Shown here one piece after another: positions 42,694 to 52,300 of a DNA stretch of 64,000 bases. The notes under the pieces are model-generated. The model saw only the letters and a list, made by a program, of their open reading frames with translations. It made no database searches and was not told the DNA's origin. Made by a program: the position numbers and the translations under genes. Position 1 is the first letter of the stretch. Each line of letters begins with the position of its first letter. The DNA comes from JAEUJM01 sp964635055 (GTDB taxonomy: Bacteria > Actinomycetota > Acidimicrobiia > Acidimicrobiales > DATDAH01), in the NCBI GenBank assembly GCA_964635055.1, contig CAZWMT010000005.1, forward strand, positions 62,001 to 126,000, in the 5' to 3' direction.

Positions 42694-43425
42694 CTACCCG
42701 CGGCCGACGGTCTCGATGGCGCCGGCGCGCAGCAGGCGGTGCAGGGTGCTGAACACCGTGAACGCGCTGTGGCCGACGGTCTCGATGATGTCGGCGACGG
42801 TGGCCTTGCCGTCGATGGCGGCGAGCACCTGCCACTCGATGGCCGAGATGGTGACCTGGGGGGTGCCGGCGGGCAGGCGTGGCACCACCTGCACCACCAC
42901 GTCGGTGGAGGGGATCGTGCGGGCGATCTCGGAGAACTCCCGGAGGCGGGCCTCGGCGGCCTGCAACACGTCGTCGACCGGGAAGACGAAGTGGGCGCCG
43001 AGCTGGTGCATCTCGCCGGCGCCGAAGCGGAATCGGTTGCTGTTGGGGACCAGCAGCTCGAACAGGGTGCCCACCGTGTGGTCGTACAGGGCGGCCCGCA
43101 GGCCCTCCGGCGTGGCGCCGCCGACCGACACCAGGGCCTCCACCAGGGAGCCGCCCTGGCGGGTGGCCTCGACCGAGCGGTCCCACTCGTCGGCACCGAC
43201 CACGCCCGACGACAGGAAGACCTGGCGCAGCGACGGCCCCGTCTCGGCGTGGGCGAGGTAGATCCCACCGTCACGCAGGCAGATGATGCTCGAGTAGCTG
43301 CCCGTGAGGTGCAGGATGCCGTGCCCGCCGGCGGCGGCCAGCGATCGCAGGACGTCGCCGAGGGGAACGTCGCTCAGCGAGCCTTCCACCGGTCCGCCCA
43401 CCGTACGGGGATCTTCCACAGCCAC
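42694..43425 (-). CDS. DUF4388 domain protein
   Basis: The product has about 243 residues. The N-terminal domain (VEGSLSDVPLGDVLRSLAAAGGHGILHLTG, then IICLRDGGIYLAHAETG) is DUF4388/PATAN-like, common in gliding-motility and two-component contexts. The C-terminal 70 residues (WQVLAAIDGKATVADIIETVGHSAFTVFSTLHRLLRAGAIE) look like a winged helix. GTG 43425 is a guess; GTG 43419 or TTG 43455 are alternatives. It is divergent from the conservon, and a DUF4388 protein beside roadblock and GTPase genes suggests a shared signalling role. Confidence 0.8.
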   Translation of the reverse strand: MAVEDPRTVGGPVEGSLSDVPLGDVLRSLAAAGGHGILHLTGSYSSIICLRDGGIYLAHAETGPSLRQVFLSSGVVGADEWDRSVEATRQGGSLVEALVSVGGATPEGLRAALYDHTVGTLFELLVPNSNRFRFGAGEMHQLGAHFVFPVDDVLQAAEARLREFSEIARTIPSTDVVVQVVPRLPAGTPQVTISAIEWQVLAAIDGKATVADIIETVGHSAFTVFSTLHRLLRAGAIETVGRG

Positions 43426-43604
43426 GGGGCGAACGGTATCGCCCGGTGAATCCAAGGGGGAACCAATCGCACGGGCCGCCGGCCGCCCGGCTCAACTTCG
43501 GGGGGCCTGGTCCGATGGAACCCCTGTCCAAGGAGCCGTCTGCGTCCGGGGGATTCGCCTCCCGGCCGCCGCTCGGTAGCCGTTCGACGACACAGGGGCT
43601 GGGA

Positions 43605-46600
43605 ATGCTCAGAAACATGAAGGTCGGAACCAAGATTCTGACCGTCCTCGTCGCACCGCTGCTGGTGCTCGGGGTCCTGGCGGGGCTGGGCGTGCAGGAG
43701 CGCCTCGCCGTCGCCAACTCGGCCCATGACGTCGAGCAGTTCACCGAGGTTGCCGCCGCCGACTCCGACGTGGTGCACGAGCTCCAGCTCGAGCGCATCC
43801 TCACCGCCGAGTACCTGGGCAGCGGTGGCCAGGAAGGCGGCGACGACCTGGCCCGCCAGCGGGAGGCCACCGACGAGGCCATCAGCCGGCTCGAGCCGCT
43901 GCTGGTCGGCATCGACTTCTCGTCGGCCACCACCGGCATGGGGGAGCAGGTCGCGGCGGTGCAGGACCGGCTGAACGGGCTCGACGACCTCCGTTCGTCG
44001 GTCGACGGCTCGGAGCTCAGCACCCAGGCGGCCATGGACGGCTACGCCCGCATCACGAACAGCCTCCTCGCGTTGAACGGCGAGATCGCCGCCAGCATCG
44101 CCGTACCCGAGCTGGCTGCGTCGTTCAACGACTACGTGGGCCTGGCCAAGGCCAAGGAGGCCAGTGCCGCGGTGATCGCCGGGCTGACCGGTGTGCTCGC
44201 CTCGGGCACCTACGAGGACGGCCAACTCGACACGCTGGTCACCACCGCGAACGACGAGGACAGCCACCTCACCCGGTTCTTCGAGTCGCAGAACGCCGGG
44301 TACCGGAACCGGTTGCGCAACGAGCTCGACGCCCCCGAGGTGCAGCAGGCCGAGGCGCTGCAGGCGCAGATCATCGCCGCCGGCGGCCTGGGTGGCAGCG
44401 GCGACTCCGGGGTGCTCGTGGAGGACGAGATCGCCGCCGGGACGGCCCGCCTCAACGCCTACAAGTCCGTCGAGGACGCCATCCTGGACAACGTCACCGG
44501 CGAGGCCGCCGCCCAGAGCTTCGCGGCCGAGAAGGCGGTGCGCCTCTACCTGGCCGGCGCCGCCGCGGCCACCCTCGTGGCACTGCTGCTGGCCTCCATC
44601 GTGGCCCGGGCCACCACCCGCCCGCTGCGCAAGCTCACCAAGGCGGCCAACGTGTTGTCGTCCGAGCGCATCCCCCGGCTCGTGGAGGACCTGCGCTCGC
44701 CCGAGAGCATGGACAGCGAGCCCATGGTCGTCGAGCCGATCGAGGTGCGCTCACGGGACGAGATCGGCCAGCTGGCCGAGGCGTTCAACGCCATCCAGAA
44801 CGTGACCGTCGAGGTGGCCGAGGAGCAGGCCGCCCTGCTCCGCAAGGGGATCGGCGACATCTTCGTGAACCTGGCCCGGCGCAACCAGTCGTTGCTCGAC
44901 CGCCAGATCGAGTTCATCGACGAGCTCGAGGCCAACGAGGAGGACCCCGAGCAGCTCGAGCACCTGTTCAAGCTCGACCACCTCGCCACCCGCATGCGGC
45001 GCAACGCCGAGAGCCTGCTGGTGCTGGCCGGCGCCGAGCCCCCCCGCCGCCGGGCCCGGCCGGTGGCGCTGGCCGACGTGGTGCGGGTGGCCATCGGCGA
45101 GGTGGAGGACTTCACCCGGGTGAACCTGCTGGCGCTCGACGAGGTGACGGTGGGCGGCAACGTGGCCGTCGACCTGGCCCACCTGCTGTCCGAGCTGATG
45201 GAGAACGCCACCCAGTTCTCGCCGCCCGAGACCCACGTCGAGGTGGTGGGCCAGCGCACCAACGACGACGGCTACCTGATCACGGTGTCCGACCAGGGCA
45301 TCGGCATGAGCGCCGAGCAGCTGGCCGAGGCCAACCGGATGCTGACGCACCCGCCGCTGGTGGGCCTGGCGCTGTCCCGCTCGCTCGGGTTCATCGTGAT
45401 CGGCCGCCTGGCCACACGGTTCGGGATCGGCGTGCGCCTGGTGTCGTCGCCCGCCGGTGGGATCAGTGCCATGGTGGCGCTCCCCGCCGGCCTGGTGTCC
45501 GACGGCGGGATGCCGGCGGTGGACTCACCGGTGACCGCTCACGAGGCTCCCGAGGCGGCGTCGAACGGGTCGAGCGCCCCGCCGGACCCGGCGCCGCAGG
45601 CGCCGGCGGCGTCCGGACCCCCGCTGGAGGTGACCCTCGGGGCGGACACGCCCATGGCGAGCGAGCCCTCGTCCTCGCTCGGCGCACTGTTCGCCGAAGC
45701 GGCCACGTCCGCCGACAACGGCACGCCGCCCGTGTTGCCGAACCTGGCGCCGAGCGCGGCCGCGCCACCGGCTGCCCCACCGCCCGGCCTCCCGCCCACC
45801 GCCGCACCGCCGCCCGCTCCACCGGCCGCAGCCCCCGCCGACGGCGGCCTGCTCTTCGAGCCGCGGGCGCCCGAGCCTGCCCCGCAGCCCGCCCCGCAGC
45901 CCGACGCCGACTTCTGGTCGCCGCCCGACCAGCAGCCGACCGGGTTCCCCGAATTGGCCGACCTGGACGACGGCCCGCCGCCGTTCGCCGGTGACGGCTC
46001 GCCCGGCTCCTTCGGGGCCCCGCCGCCCGCCGGCCCGCCGGCCGCAGGGCCACCTGCCGCAGAGCCACCGCCCGAGGTGCCTCTGTTCTCGCCGCCGGCC
46101 CCGCTCGGCGACGCCGCCCGGTCGAACGGGCCGGCGAGCCTGCACGAGGCCCTCCCCGAGGGCGCGGCCTTCGAGCAGGGCCTGGCGTCGCTGGTCAACA
46201 CCCCGCCGGCGTCACCGACCGGTTGGCCCGAGCCCCCCGCCTCCGAGGCCCCGCCGCCACCCCCACCGCCGCCGCCCCCGCCGCCCCCCGCCCCTCCGGT
46301 GGCTCCCCCCGCACCGGCCCCGGCGGCGCCACCCGTCGCGCCGGCGCCGGCGACGCCGGTCGGTGAGGCCGGCCCGCCGCTCACACGGCGTCCGACGTCA
46401 CCCCCCGACGGCCAACCGACCCCGCCCCGCCGACCGGCGCAGGCGACCGGGCCCGGTTCGGGCCAGCGCCTCACCGCCGCCGGACTGGTGCAGCGGTCGG
46501 CCAAGCCCGTGAACCCGACCCCACCGCACCGACCCGCCCCCACCGGGCGCCGGGCGGTGTCCGCGTCGCAGCGGTCGCCAGAAGAGGTCCAGGCGATGTT

Positions 46601-46682
46601 GTCCCGCTACCGCAGCGGCCTGCAGCAGGGCCGCCAGCCCGGCCGACCCCCGTCCACCGAACACCCCGAGGAGCGGTCATGA
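43605..46682 (+). CDS. cvnA: Conservon sensor kinase (CvnA-like)
   Basis: The product has 1025 residues. TM1 is at about 10-28 (ILTVLVAPLLVLGVLAGLGV), an extracellular nitrate/nitrite-sensor-like helical domain at 35-310, TM2 at about 315-335 (AGAAAATLVALLLASIVA) and HAMP to 410 (RDEIGQLAEAFNAIQ). A dimerisation region contains IGDIFVNLARRNQSLLDRQ and LFKLDHLATRMRRNAESLLVLAG, and the HATPase domain is at about 515-625 (LMENATQFSPP, VSDQGIGMS). The last 380 residues are Pro/Ala-rich with a 12-proline run and end with the SPEEVQAMLSRYRSGLQ motif typical of conservon kinases. Conservons act as GPCR-like signalling complexes in Streptomyces. ATG 43605 is preferred. Confidence 0.9.
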   Translation: MLRNMKVGTKILTVLVAPLLVLGVLAGLGVQERLAVANSAHDVEQFTEVAAADSDVVHELQLERILTAEYLGSGGQEGGDDLARQREATDEAISRLEPLLVGIDFSSATTGMGEQVAAVQDRLNGLDDLRSSVDGSELSTQAAMDGYARITNSLLALNGEIAASIAVPELAASFNDYVGLAKAKEASAAVIAGLTGVLASGTYEDGQLDTLVTTANDEDSHLTRFFESQNAGYRNRLRNELDAPEVQQAEALQAQIIAAGGLGGSGDSGVLVEDEIAAGTARLNAYKSVEDAILDNVTGEAAAQSFAAEKAVRLYLAGAAAATLVALLLASIVARATTRPLRKLTKAANVLSSERIPRLVEDLRSPESMDSEPMVVEPIEVRSRDEIGQLAEAFNAIQNVTVEVAEEQAALLRKGIGDIFVNLARRNQSLLDRQIEFIDELEANEEDPEQLEHLFKLDHLATRMRRNAESLLVLAGAEPPRRRARPVALADVVRVAIGEVEDFTRVNLLALDEVTVGGNVAVDLAHLLSELMENATQFSPPETHVEVVGQRTNDDGYLITVSDQGIGMSAEQLAEANRMLTHPPLVGLALSRSLGFIVIGRLATRFGIGVRLVSSPAGGISAMVALPAGLVSDGGMPAVDSPVTAHEAPEAASNGSSAPPDPAPQAPAASGPPLEVTLGADTPMASEPSSSLGALFAEAATSADNGTPPVLPNLAPSAAAPPAAPPPGLPPTAAPPPAPPAAAPADGGLLFEPRAPEPAPQPAPQPDADFWSPPDQQPTGFPELADLDDGPPPFAGDGSPGSFGAPPPAGPPAAGPPAAEPPPEVPLFSPPAPLGDAARSNGPASLHEALPEGAAFEQGLASLVNTPPASPTGWPEPPASEAPPPPPPPPPPPPPAPPVAPPAPAPAAPPVAPAPATPVGEAGPPLTRRPTSPPDGQPTPPRRPAQATGPGSGQRLTAAGLVQRSAKPVNPTPPHRPAPTGRRAVSASQRSPEEVQAMLSRYRSGLQQGRQPGRPPSTEHPEERS

Positions 46683-47101
46683 ACGGCCTCAGCACCGAAG
46701 CGCAGAACCTCAACTGGCTCATCACCAACTTCGTCGAGCGGGTTCCCGGCGTGCACGAAGCCGTGGTGGTGTCGTCCGACGGCATGCCCATGGCCCTGTC
46801 CGGCGGGCTCGACCGAGACGCCGCCGACCGGTTCGCAGCCGTGTCCTCCGGCCTCATCGGCCTGGCCTACGGCGCCGCCGGCCGCTTCGGCGGGGGAGCG
46901 GTGAACGAGGTCATCGTCGAGATGGAGAACGCCTTCCTGTTCGTCACCGGCATCAGCGACGGGTCGAGCCTGGCGGTGGTCGCCGCCGCCTCCTGCGACG
47001 TCGGCCTGGTCGGCTACGAGATGGCGGTCATGGTCGACAAAGCCGGCTCGGTGCTCACGCCAGAGCTCCGGGCGGAGTTGCAGGGCGCCCTGCCACGATG
47101 A
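46679..47101 (+). CDS. cvnB: Roadblock/LC7 protein (CvnB-like)
   Basis: The product has 140 residues. The roadblock domain is complete: LNWLITNFVERVPGVHEAVVVSSDGMPMALSG, AADRFAAVSSGLIGLAYG, VNEVIVEMENAFLFVTGISDGSSLAVVAAASCDVGLVGYEMAVM. These small proteins bind or activate the cognate small GTPase (MglB-like). ATG 46679 overlaps the kinase stop (ATGA). Confidence 0.95.
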   Translation: MNGLSTEAQNLNWLITNFVERVPGVHEAVVVSSDGMPMALSGGLDRDAADRFAAVSSGLIGLAYGAAGRFGGGAVNEVIVEMENAFLFVTGISDGSSLAVVAAASCDVGLVGYEMAVMVDKAGSVLTPELRAELQGALPR

Positions 47102-47469
47102 GCCAGGCGGACGAGCAGGCAGCGGAAGGGCTGGGGGCCCGCCTCCGGCCCTACGCCTTGACCGGGGGCCGCACGCGCCCCGTGTCCGACCTGCCCCTCG
47201 AGACGCTGATCCGCACCACCCCCCAGGGGCAGTCCGCGGTTCCCCGACTCGTGCTCGAGCACAAGGCCATCGCCACGATGTGCGTCTCACCGCTGTCGGT
47301 CGCCGAGATCTCCGCCCACCTCAAGGTGCCCCTCGGCGTGGTGCGGGTGCTCGTCGGTGACATGGCCGCCGAGGGCCTGCTCGACACGAACCGGCCGCAG
47401 GCCTCCTCGAACGACCGACCAGACATCAAGCTGCTCGAAAGGGTGCTCAATGGCCTTCAGGCACTCTGA
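47098..47469 (+). CDS. cvnC: DUF742 protein (CvnC-like)
   Basis: The product has 123 residues. The family pattern is RPYALTGGRTRP at the N-terminus, LPLETLIRTT, then a winged-helix-like part, CVSPLSVAEISAHLKVPLGVVRVLVGDMAAEGLL. DUF742 proteins are the third conserved conservon component with an unknown molecular role. It is coupled by ATGA to cvnB and overlaps cvnD by 20 bp. Confidence 0.95.
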   Translation: MSQADEQAAEGLGARLRPYALTGGRTRPVSDLPLETLIRTTPQGQSAVPRLVLEHKAIATMCVSPLSVAEISAHLKVPLGVVRVLVGDMAAEGLLDTNRPQASSNDRPDIKLLERVLNGLQAL

Positions 47470-48043
47470 GGCGACCGCCTCTCCGACCGCCACCGCCGCG
47501 GTCCCGCTCCCGGTGAAGATCGTCGTGGCCGGTGGGTTCGCCGTCGGCAAGACCACGCTGGTGGGATCGATCTCCGAGATCGAGCCCCTCACCACCGAGG
47601 CCGCGATGACCAAGGTGAGCCTCGGCGTCGACGACGTCGGCGGCGCCGCCGGCAAGTCGTCGACCACCGTGGCCATGGACTTCGGGCGGGTCACCCTGGG
47701 TGACGACCTGATCCTCTACCTGTTCGGCACCCCCGGCCAGGACCGCTTCCGCTTCATGTGGGACGACCTCGTGCGCGGGGCGATCGGCGCAATCGTGCTG
47801 GTCGACACGAACCGACTGGCCGACTGCTTCCCCGCCGTCGACTACTTCGAGTCGCAGGACGTGCCGTTCATCGTGGCCGTCAACTGCTTCCACGGGATGC
47901 TGTCGCACAACGTGAACGACGTCCGCGAGGCGCTGGCCGTGCCCCCCGAGGTGCCGCTGATCCTGTGCGACGCCCGCGACCGCGAGTCCACCAAGGCGGC
48001 GCTGCTCGAGCTCGTGCAGCACGCGATGCTGAAAGCCGTGTGA
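47450..48043 (+). CDS. cvnD: Conservon small GTPase (CvnD-like)
   Basis: The product has 197 residues. G1 is GGFAVGKTT at 28-36, the switch region contains TEAAMTKVSLGVDDVG, G3 is GTPGQDR at 93-99, and the G4 position reads VNCFHG, the degenerate form usual in this family instead of NKxD. It is a Ras/MglA-like ATP/GTP-binding switch. ATG 47450 lies inside cvnC's end; the longer frame from 47357 is a shadow. The operon ends here and is followed by a hairpin. Confidence 0.95.
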   Translation: MAFRHSEATASPTATAAVPLPVKIVVAGGFAVGKTTLVGSISEIEPLTTEAAMTKVSLGVDDVGGAAGKSSTTVAMDFGRVTLGDDLILYLFGTPGQDRFRFMWDDLVRGAIGAIVLVDTNRLADCFPAVDYFESQDVPFIVAVNCFHGMLSHNVNDVREALAVPPEVPLILCDARDRESTKAALLELVQHAMLKAV

Positions 48044-48110
48044 CCACACCAAACCCTTGACAGCTCGTGCTCTGCTGCCCGCCCGGCGGGTCCTGACCCC
48101 GATCCGGTAT

Positions 48111-48149
48111 CCGAAAATCGCCCCGGAAAGGCATGGGGCGATCTTTCGG
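48111..48149 (+). terminator. Long hairpin after the conservon operon
   Basis: CCGAAAATCGCCCC pairs with GGGGCGATCTTTCGG, with one bulged base and a 10-nt loop. It begins 67 bp after cvnD. A second short hairpin (CCCGCC/GGCGGG) precedes it. Confidence 0.6.
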
Positions 48150-48157
48150 ACCCTCCG

Positions 48158-48332
48158 GATCGGCGCCACCCGCAGGGCTGACGTTGCGCTCGTCTGTCGC
48201 CCACCAATCTAGGAGGCGTGACGGCCTGGCGGCCGCCCCGCCTCCGATCGGCGCCACCCGCAGGGCTGACGTTGCGCTCGTCTGTCGCCCACCAATCTAG
48301 GAGGCGTGACGGCCTGGCGGCCGCCCCGCCTC
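48158..48332 (+). repeat. Two tandem 87-bp direct repeats (88-bp period) in the 5' region of the glycosyltransferase gene
   Basis: Bases 48158-48244 and 48246-48332 are identical. Each contains AGGAGG followed one base later by GTGACGGCC (GTG at 48218 and 48306) and a GGCGGCCGCC palindrome. The second GTG is in frame with the glycosyltransferase, but its Shine-Dalgarno spacing of 1 nt is too short; the first is out of frame. The duplication therefore copies a pseudo-start region. Confidence 0.9.
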
Positions 48333-48389
48333 GTGTTGGGCCGCTCGGTCGCCCACCGATCGGAGCGTCGACCGCCTTGGAGGCGGCCG

Positions 48390-49292
48390 ATGCTCGGTAC
48401 CCTGCCGCCGGTGGATCCAGTCGAGATCGTCCTGATCCACTGGAACCAGCCCGAGCGGTGTCTTGCCGCGGTCGAGCGCTACGGGGCGCAGGGGGTCCCG
48501 CTGCGGCTGACGATCGTCGACAACGCCTCGCGTGCCGCCGCGGTCGACCTGCTGCGTCGCGAGTTGCCGCTCGTGGAGGGGTGCTTCGACCGGCCGCCGC
48601 TCCTGCTCGAGCAGGAGACGAACCTGGGGTGGGGGCCCGGGCTGAACGTGGGGTTGCGGCGCTGGCTGGCCGACCCCGACGGGGGCGAGTGGTGCGGGGT
48701 GGCACCCCACGACGCGCTGGTGGCCGACGGCTGCCTGCTCGCGATGCTCGAGCAGGGCCGGCGCCGGCCTCGGGCGGGGCTGATCAGTGCCGACGTGGGC
48801 GACGGCATGACCACGGTGATCGACCCGTTCTTCGGGCCGGTCATCCGCCCGGCGAGCGTCGCCGAGGGGTGGGAGGCCATGGACTACCCCCACGGCACCC
48901 TGTTCCTCGCCCGCCGCGGGTGCCTGGCCGAGATCGGCGTGTTCGACGAGCGCTACTTCGCCTATTGCGAGGAGGCCGACCTGGGGGAGCGGGCCCGGCG
49001 AGCCGGGTGGGAGGTGGGTGTGGTGCGGGGCGCCGATGTGCGCAACCCGGTCACCTCGGGTCGCATCGCGCTGGTGGACTACCTGGAGGAGCGCAACACC
49101 ATGCTGCTGGTGCGCTCGAACTTCGGCCGGTGGCCTGCCACGGTCCGCCTCGTGCTCGGGGTGTGGATGGTGATCCGCGGCGTGGTCCCGCCCCGTCGCC
49201 GGCGCGACATCTTCGACGCCCGGGCCCGGCTGCGCGCCCTCCGGGACCACCTCCGCGGCCGCTACGGCCCGCCGCCGGCGGACCTGGCCTGA
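48390..49292 (+). CDS. Family 2-like glycosyltransferase
   Basis: The product has 300 residues. The GT-A fold starts at once: EIVLIHWNQPERCLAAVERY, LTIVDNAS near residue 37, LLEQETNLGWGPGLNVGLR (typical NxGxGxGxN region), VAPHDALVADGCLLAM with the Asp metal site in place of DDD, and FDERYFAYCEEADLGERARRAG (acceptor/catalytic E-x2-D region). It probably adds a sugar to a surface polymer. ATG 48390 has GGAGG 6 nt upstream. An in-frame GTG at 48306 in the upstream repeat would add 28 basic residues. Confidence 0.9.
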   Translation: MLGTLPPVDPVEIVLIHWNQPERCLAAVERYGAQGVPLRLTIVDNASRAAAVDLLRRELPLVEGCFDRPPLLLEQETNLGWGPGLNVGLRRWLADPDGGEWCGVAPHDALVADGCLLAMLEQGRRRPRAGLISADVGDGMTTVIDPFFGPVIRPASVAEGWEAMDYPHGTLFLARRGCLAEIGVFDERYFAYCEEADLGERARRAGWEVGVVRGADVRNPVTSGRIALVDYLEERNTMLLVRSNFGRWPATVRLVLGVWMVIRGVVPPRRRRDIFDARARLRALRDHLRGRYGPPPADLA

Positions 49293-49391
49293 CCCGGCCG
49301 GACCGATGGCCGGCGGTAGGGTGGGCGCTCGCACCGGTGGCGCCGTGACCGACACGGGTCAGCACCCCGCCGGGCGCCGGCTCCTGACCCG

Positions 49392-52300
49392 ATGACCGAC
49401 TCCGACCGCGTCCCCTCCGACGACCCCGTCGACCGCACCCACACGTCCGACGACGGGTCGGACCTCACCGGTCCTCCCCCGGATGAGGGCGGCAACGTCC
49501 AGGCTCCACGGGACGAGGCCGCGCCCGCCGACACCGATCCCGTCCCCGAGGACGACGTCGCGCCGGCCGGTGACGAGCCGGGTGAGGCGGGCGAGGCGGA
49601 CGAGGGAGGCGAGGCGGGCGAGGCAGACGAGGCGGGTGAGGCGGGCGAGGCGGGCGAGGCGGACGAACCGGGCGAGGCGGGCGAGGCAGACGAGCCGGGC
49701 GAGGCGGACGAGGGAGGCGAGGCGGACGAGGGGGCGCCTCGCGTCGTCGGGTCCGACGAGGGAACCGAGGTCGACGCCTCCGCAGTCGGGCGCCCGGTGG
49801 ATAAAGCTGAGGTCCAGTCCGGCGACGTGGAGCCCGGGGACGGTGCCCACGCGGTCAAGCCCGGTGCGGGCCCAGATGGGGAGACGGAGGCTTCTGCCGC
49901 CGAGGGCGAGACCAGCGAGGTGACGGAGCAGGATGCTTCCGAGGTCGAGCTCGCGTCGGAGGACGCCGAGCTCGAGTTGGACGAGGCCGACGTCGAGTCG
50001 GGCATCGCCGGGCCAGACGCCGACGGCCACGAGCCGGATGTCACCGGGTCCGTGACGAGCACCCAGGGGGTGGAGCCGGGCGAGGTCGATGGGCCCGAGG
50101 TCGCGACGGATGCGGCGGAGGCCGAGTCGGCCGGGCCGGTGGAGGAGGACCTCGCGGACGAATCGGGCCTCGCCGAGGCGCCCACCTTGTTCGACCAGGA
50201 CGCGGTGCAGCACGCGGTCGTGGTGGCCCCCGACGGCGAGGCCGGCGATGACGACGAGGACGAGGACGATCGGGTTGCGGTGGCCGCCGACGCCCCCACC
50301 CTGTTCGATCAGGACGACCTGGACGACCGGGACGGGGACGAGGAGGACCGGGACGAGGAGGACCGGGACACGGAGGACCGGGACACGGAGGACCGGGACC
50401 TCGCCGACCTCGATGATCCCGAGCTGCAGCCCCAGGCCGAATTGTGGAGCGACGCCCCGCAGGGGGCGGTGGTGGCCGCCGCGCCGAAGGTCCACATCCG
50501 CTACGAGCCCGCCCTCGACGGTCTGCGGGGGCTGGCCGTCATCGGCGTGCTGTTGTTCCACGGGCAGTTCGCGTGGGCCCGTGGCGGGTTCCTCGGGGTG
50601 TCCACGTTCTTCACGCTGTCGGGCTTCCTGATCACGACGCTGCTGGTCACCGAGCACCACGGCCGCTCCACGATCAGCCTGCGCAACTTCTGGACCCGCC
50701 GCTTCCGCCGGCTCATGCCGGCGTCGTTGGCCGCGCTCGCGGGCATCTCGGTGCTCTTCGGGCTGTTCGTGGCCGACCCCAGCCAGCTCAACGACCTCCG
50801 CGGCGATGTGCTTTCGGCGCTGCTCTACGTGGCCAACTGGCACTTCATCTTCTCCGACCAGTCCTACACCGACCTGTTCACCCAGCCGTCGCCGGTGCAG
50901 CACTTCTGGTCGTTGGCCATCGAAGAGCAGTTCTACGTCGTGTTCCCGCTGCTGGTGTTCGGCGTCCTGCGGGTGGCGCGGGGCTCACGTGCGGTGCTGG
51001 GGGCCGTGCTGGTGACGCTGACCGTCGGCTCGTTGGCGCTGATGCTCCACGCGTACCAGCCCGGCCTCGACACCACCCGCGTCTACTACTCCACCTTCAC
51101 CAGGGCGGCCGAGCTGCTCGTCGGCGCGATCCTGGCACTGGCCCTGTTCGGCCGGGGCCCGCTCCGCCGGCCGGGCGCGGTGTTGGCTGCCGGCGCCGTC
51201 GGCGTGCTGGCGCTCGGGGCGACCGTGTGGTGCTGGATCAACATCGGCCTGCACGACGAGTGGCTCTACCAGGGCGGGCTCACCGTCTACGCGCTGTTCT
51301 CCGCCGGCCTCATCGTGGCGGCCGTTCAGGTCACGGGCCCGGTGCGGTCCATCTTCTCCCACGCCGCCATCGTGCGGCTCGGGAAGATCTCCTACGGCGT
51401 CTACCTCTACCACTGGCCGATCTTCCTGTGGCTCACCCCCGAGCGCACCGGGCTGGCGCTGTGGCCCCTGTTCGCCCTTCGGGTCGCGGTCACCCTGTTC
51501 GTGGCGGCGATGTCGTACTGGTACCTCGAGCAGCCGGTGCGCCAGCGGGTCCTGCTCGTGTCGAAGCGCTCGTGGCTGGTGGCGCCGGCCGCGGTCACCA
51601 CGGTCGCCATGGCGGTGATCCTGGTCACGCTCAACCCGCCGGCGGTGCCCAACAGCGATTTCGCCGAGGCCACCCAGGCCATCGATGCGCCCGAGACCTC
51701 GCCCGAGGCGCTGGCGGCCCAGGCCGACGCGGTGGAGGACGCCGTGCCGGTGGCCGCCACCACCGCACCTGCGGTCCACCGGGTGCTGCTGGTGGGCGAC
51801 TCGGTGATGGGCCAGGCCTACCCGTTCTTCCGGGACCGCTTCGCCGAGCGGGGGATCACCACGGGGTACGCGGGCGGCCCGGGTACGGGCCCGCTCTTCC
51901 CTCAGGGTGAGGGCGACTGGCTCAGCCAGATCGACCGCTGGGTCACCGACTTCGACCCCGATGTGGTCGTGATCGAGGCGTGCTGCGACTACACGAACCC
52001 GCCCGACCACCTCTACGAGCTCCCCGACGGCACCCAGGTGCTGCCCAACACCGACCTCGCCTACCAGACGTGGGAGCAGGTGTCGCGGGAGATGATCCGG
52101 CGGGCGTCCGCCGGAGGTGCCCGGGTGTTCTGGGTCATCTCGGCACCGGTGCAGACCAACGGCTACTACGGCCCGATGGAGGACCACGTCACCCGCCTCA
52201 ACGCCATGTACGAGCGTTTCCCGGTGCCCAAGATCGACTGGGCCACGCCGTCGACGTTGAACGGCGAGTACTCCGACGACCTGCCCATCGGCCCGAACGG

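Larger units (their letters stand above)
48044..48389. other. Gene-free region between conservon and glycosyltransferase
   Basis: It holds the hairpin at 48111-48149 and two tandem 87-bp repeats at 48158-48332, then 57 bp with GGAGG at 48379-48383 before the glycosyltransferase ATG. No protein gene is supported: the frames from the GTG codons inside the repeats are discussed at the repeat. Confidence 0.6.

Noticed and set aside
40095..43274. Single 1059-residue minus-strand protein
   Set aside because: Only the last 446 residues (M18 peptidase) are protein-like; the rest is a shadow over the CapA and DUF4388 genes.
48218..49348. Frame starting at the GTG in the first 87-bp repeat
   Set aside because: It is out of frame with the glycosyltransferase motifs and becomes Arg/Gly/Ala-rich; the GTG is only 1 nt from AGGAGG.
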